In this document: positions 6,767 to 6,854 of the stretch, in pieces | How positions within the stretch are numbered: the first letter of the stretch is position 1 | Layout of the letters: the number at the start of each line of letters is the position of its first letter | Source: an uncultured Verrucomicrobiota bacterium | GTDB taxonomy: Bacteria > Verrucomicrobiota > Kiritimatiellia > RFP12 > UBA1067 | Direction: 5' to 3' | Assembly: GCA_945483525.1 (NCBI GenBank) | Contig: CALYRV010000085.1 | Location: 1 to 6,854 of the forward strand | Length of the DNA stretch: 6,854 nucleotides | Notes under the pieces: model-generated | Database searches by the model: none | Seen by the model: the letters and a program-made list of their open reading frames with translations, nothing else | What the model was told of the DNA's origin: nothing | Made by a program: the position numbers and the translations under genes

Positions 6767-6853
6767 TCACTGATTTAGGCTTTGATACTCGCCTAAATCC
6801 CCGGAAAAAACGAAGGTGGCGACATCGATTTTGCGGTCTTTCACGTTTCGCGC
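6767..6853 (-). CDS. Possible 3' end of an upstream gene (partial)
   Basis: One minus-strand frame enters from the window edge and runs 28 codons (ARNVKDRKIDVATFVFSGDL and eight more residues) to a TGA at 6769-6767. The composition is protein-like, but I recognise no family. Another frame is also open for 39 codons here, and the strongest dyad lies in the last codons, so non-coding intergenic sequence is just as possible. The gene would be cut off by the window edge. Confidence 0.22.
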   Translation of the reverse strand, partial: ARNVKDRKIDVATFVFSGDLGEYQSLNQ

Positions 6854-6854
6854 C

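Larger units (their letters stand above)
6661..6854. other. Upstream region of the cysE operon with three dyads
   Basis: Apart from the promoter, this stretch holds three perfect inverted repeats in a row. CTGAA/TTCAG (6722-6738) encloses part of a direct repeat AGGCGC (6726-6731 and 6737-6742). GCAAGA/TCTTGC (6741-6759) has a 7-nt loop. GATTTAGGC/GCCTAAATC (6772-6799) has a 10-nt loop. None is followed by a T-run, so factor-independent termination is not obvious. They could be operator-like sites, an atypical terminator for a gene beyond the window edge, or a small intergenic repeat element. No complete gene is seen here. Confidence 0.4.

Overview
The window looks like bacterial chromosome from a Gram-negative organism of moderately high GC. 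It is arranged as one minus-strand transcription unit followed by a tRNA gene. Large exported proteins with DUF3857 and transglutaminase-like domains, an EpsC-type serine acetyltransferase and strong TGnTATAAT promoters would fit Verrucomicrobiota (Kiritimatiellae-like) or a neighbouring phylum. That assignment is an inference from gene flavour; nothing here proves it.

Right to left, in the direction of transcription: 6661-6854 is an intergenic or upstream stretch with three closely spaced dyad symmetries, possibly the tail of another minus-strand gene, and a perfect extended -10 promoter. This promoter sits so close to the next start codon that the mRNA should be leaderless or nearly so. Then come cysE (6660-5914, serine O-acetyltransferase), an endonuclease/exonuclease/phosphatase-family enzyme (5885-5049), and a 1555-residue fusion protein (5052-385). 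The second gene follows cysE after 28 nt. The third overlaps the second by 4 nt in an ATGA junction, so the three are probably one operon.

The fusion protein is the centre of interest. Its first ~365 residues are a two-domain CHR (chromate/sulfate-type) membrane transporter. With no stop, its last membrane helix runs into ~1190 residues of predicted periplasmic protein made of two tandem copies of a DUF3857 / transglutaminase-like / DUF3858-like unit. The first copy keeps the Cys-His-Asp triad. The second has Arg and Gln in place of Cys and His. The joining helix reads both as the normal last helix of a CHR protein and as a signal peptide with its own ATG. A transporter and an extracytoplasmic module are thus either covalently joined or encoded as a nested gene.

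Beyond the fusion gene are a second extended -10 promoter with the same 12-base core, a complete tRNA-Pro(TGG) gene (345-269), a weak terminator-like hairpin, and a broken GIY-YIG nuclease gene (185-60). Nothing is recognisable in 1-59.

The joint logic of the operon is unproven. CHR-family proteins move chromate or sulfate and CysE makes the O-acetylserine that accepts sulfide, so a sulfur link is conceivable but speculative. All plus-strand open frames in the window look like shadows of these minus-strand genes.
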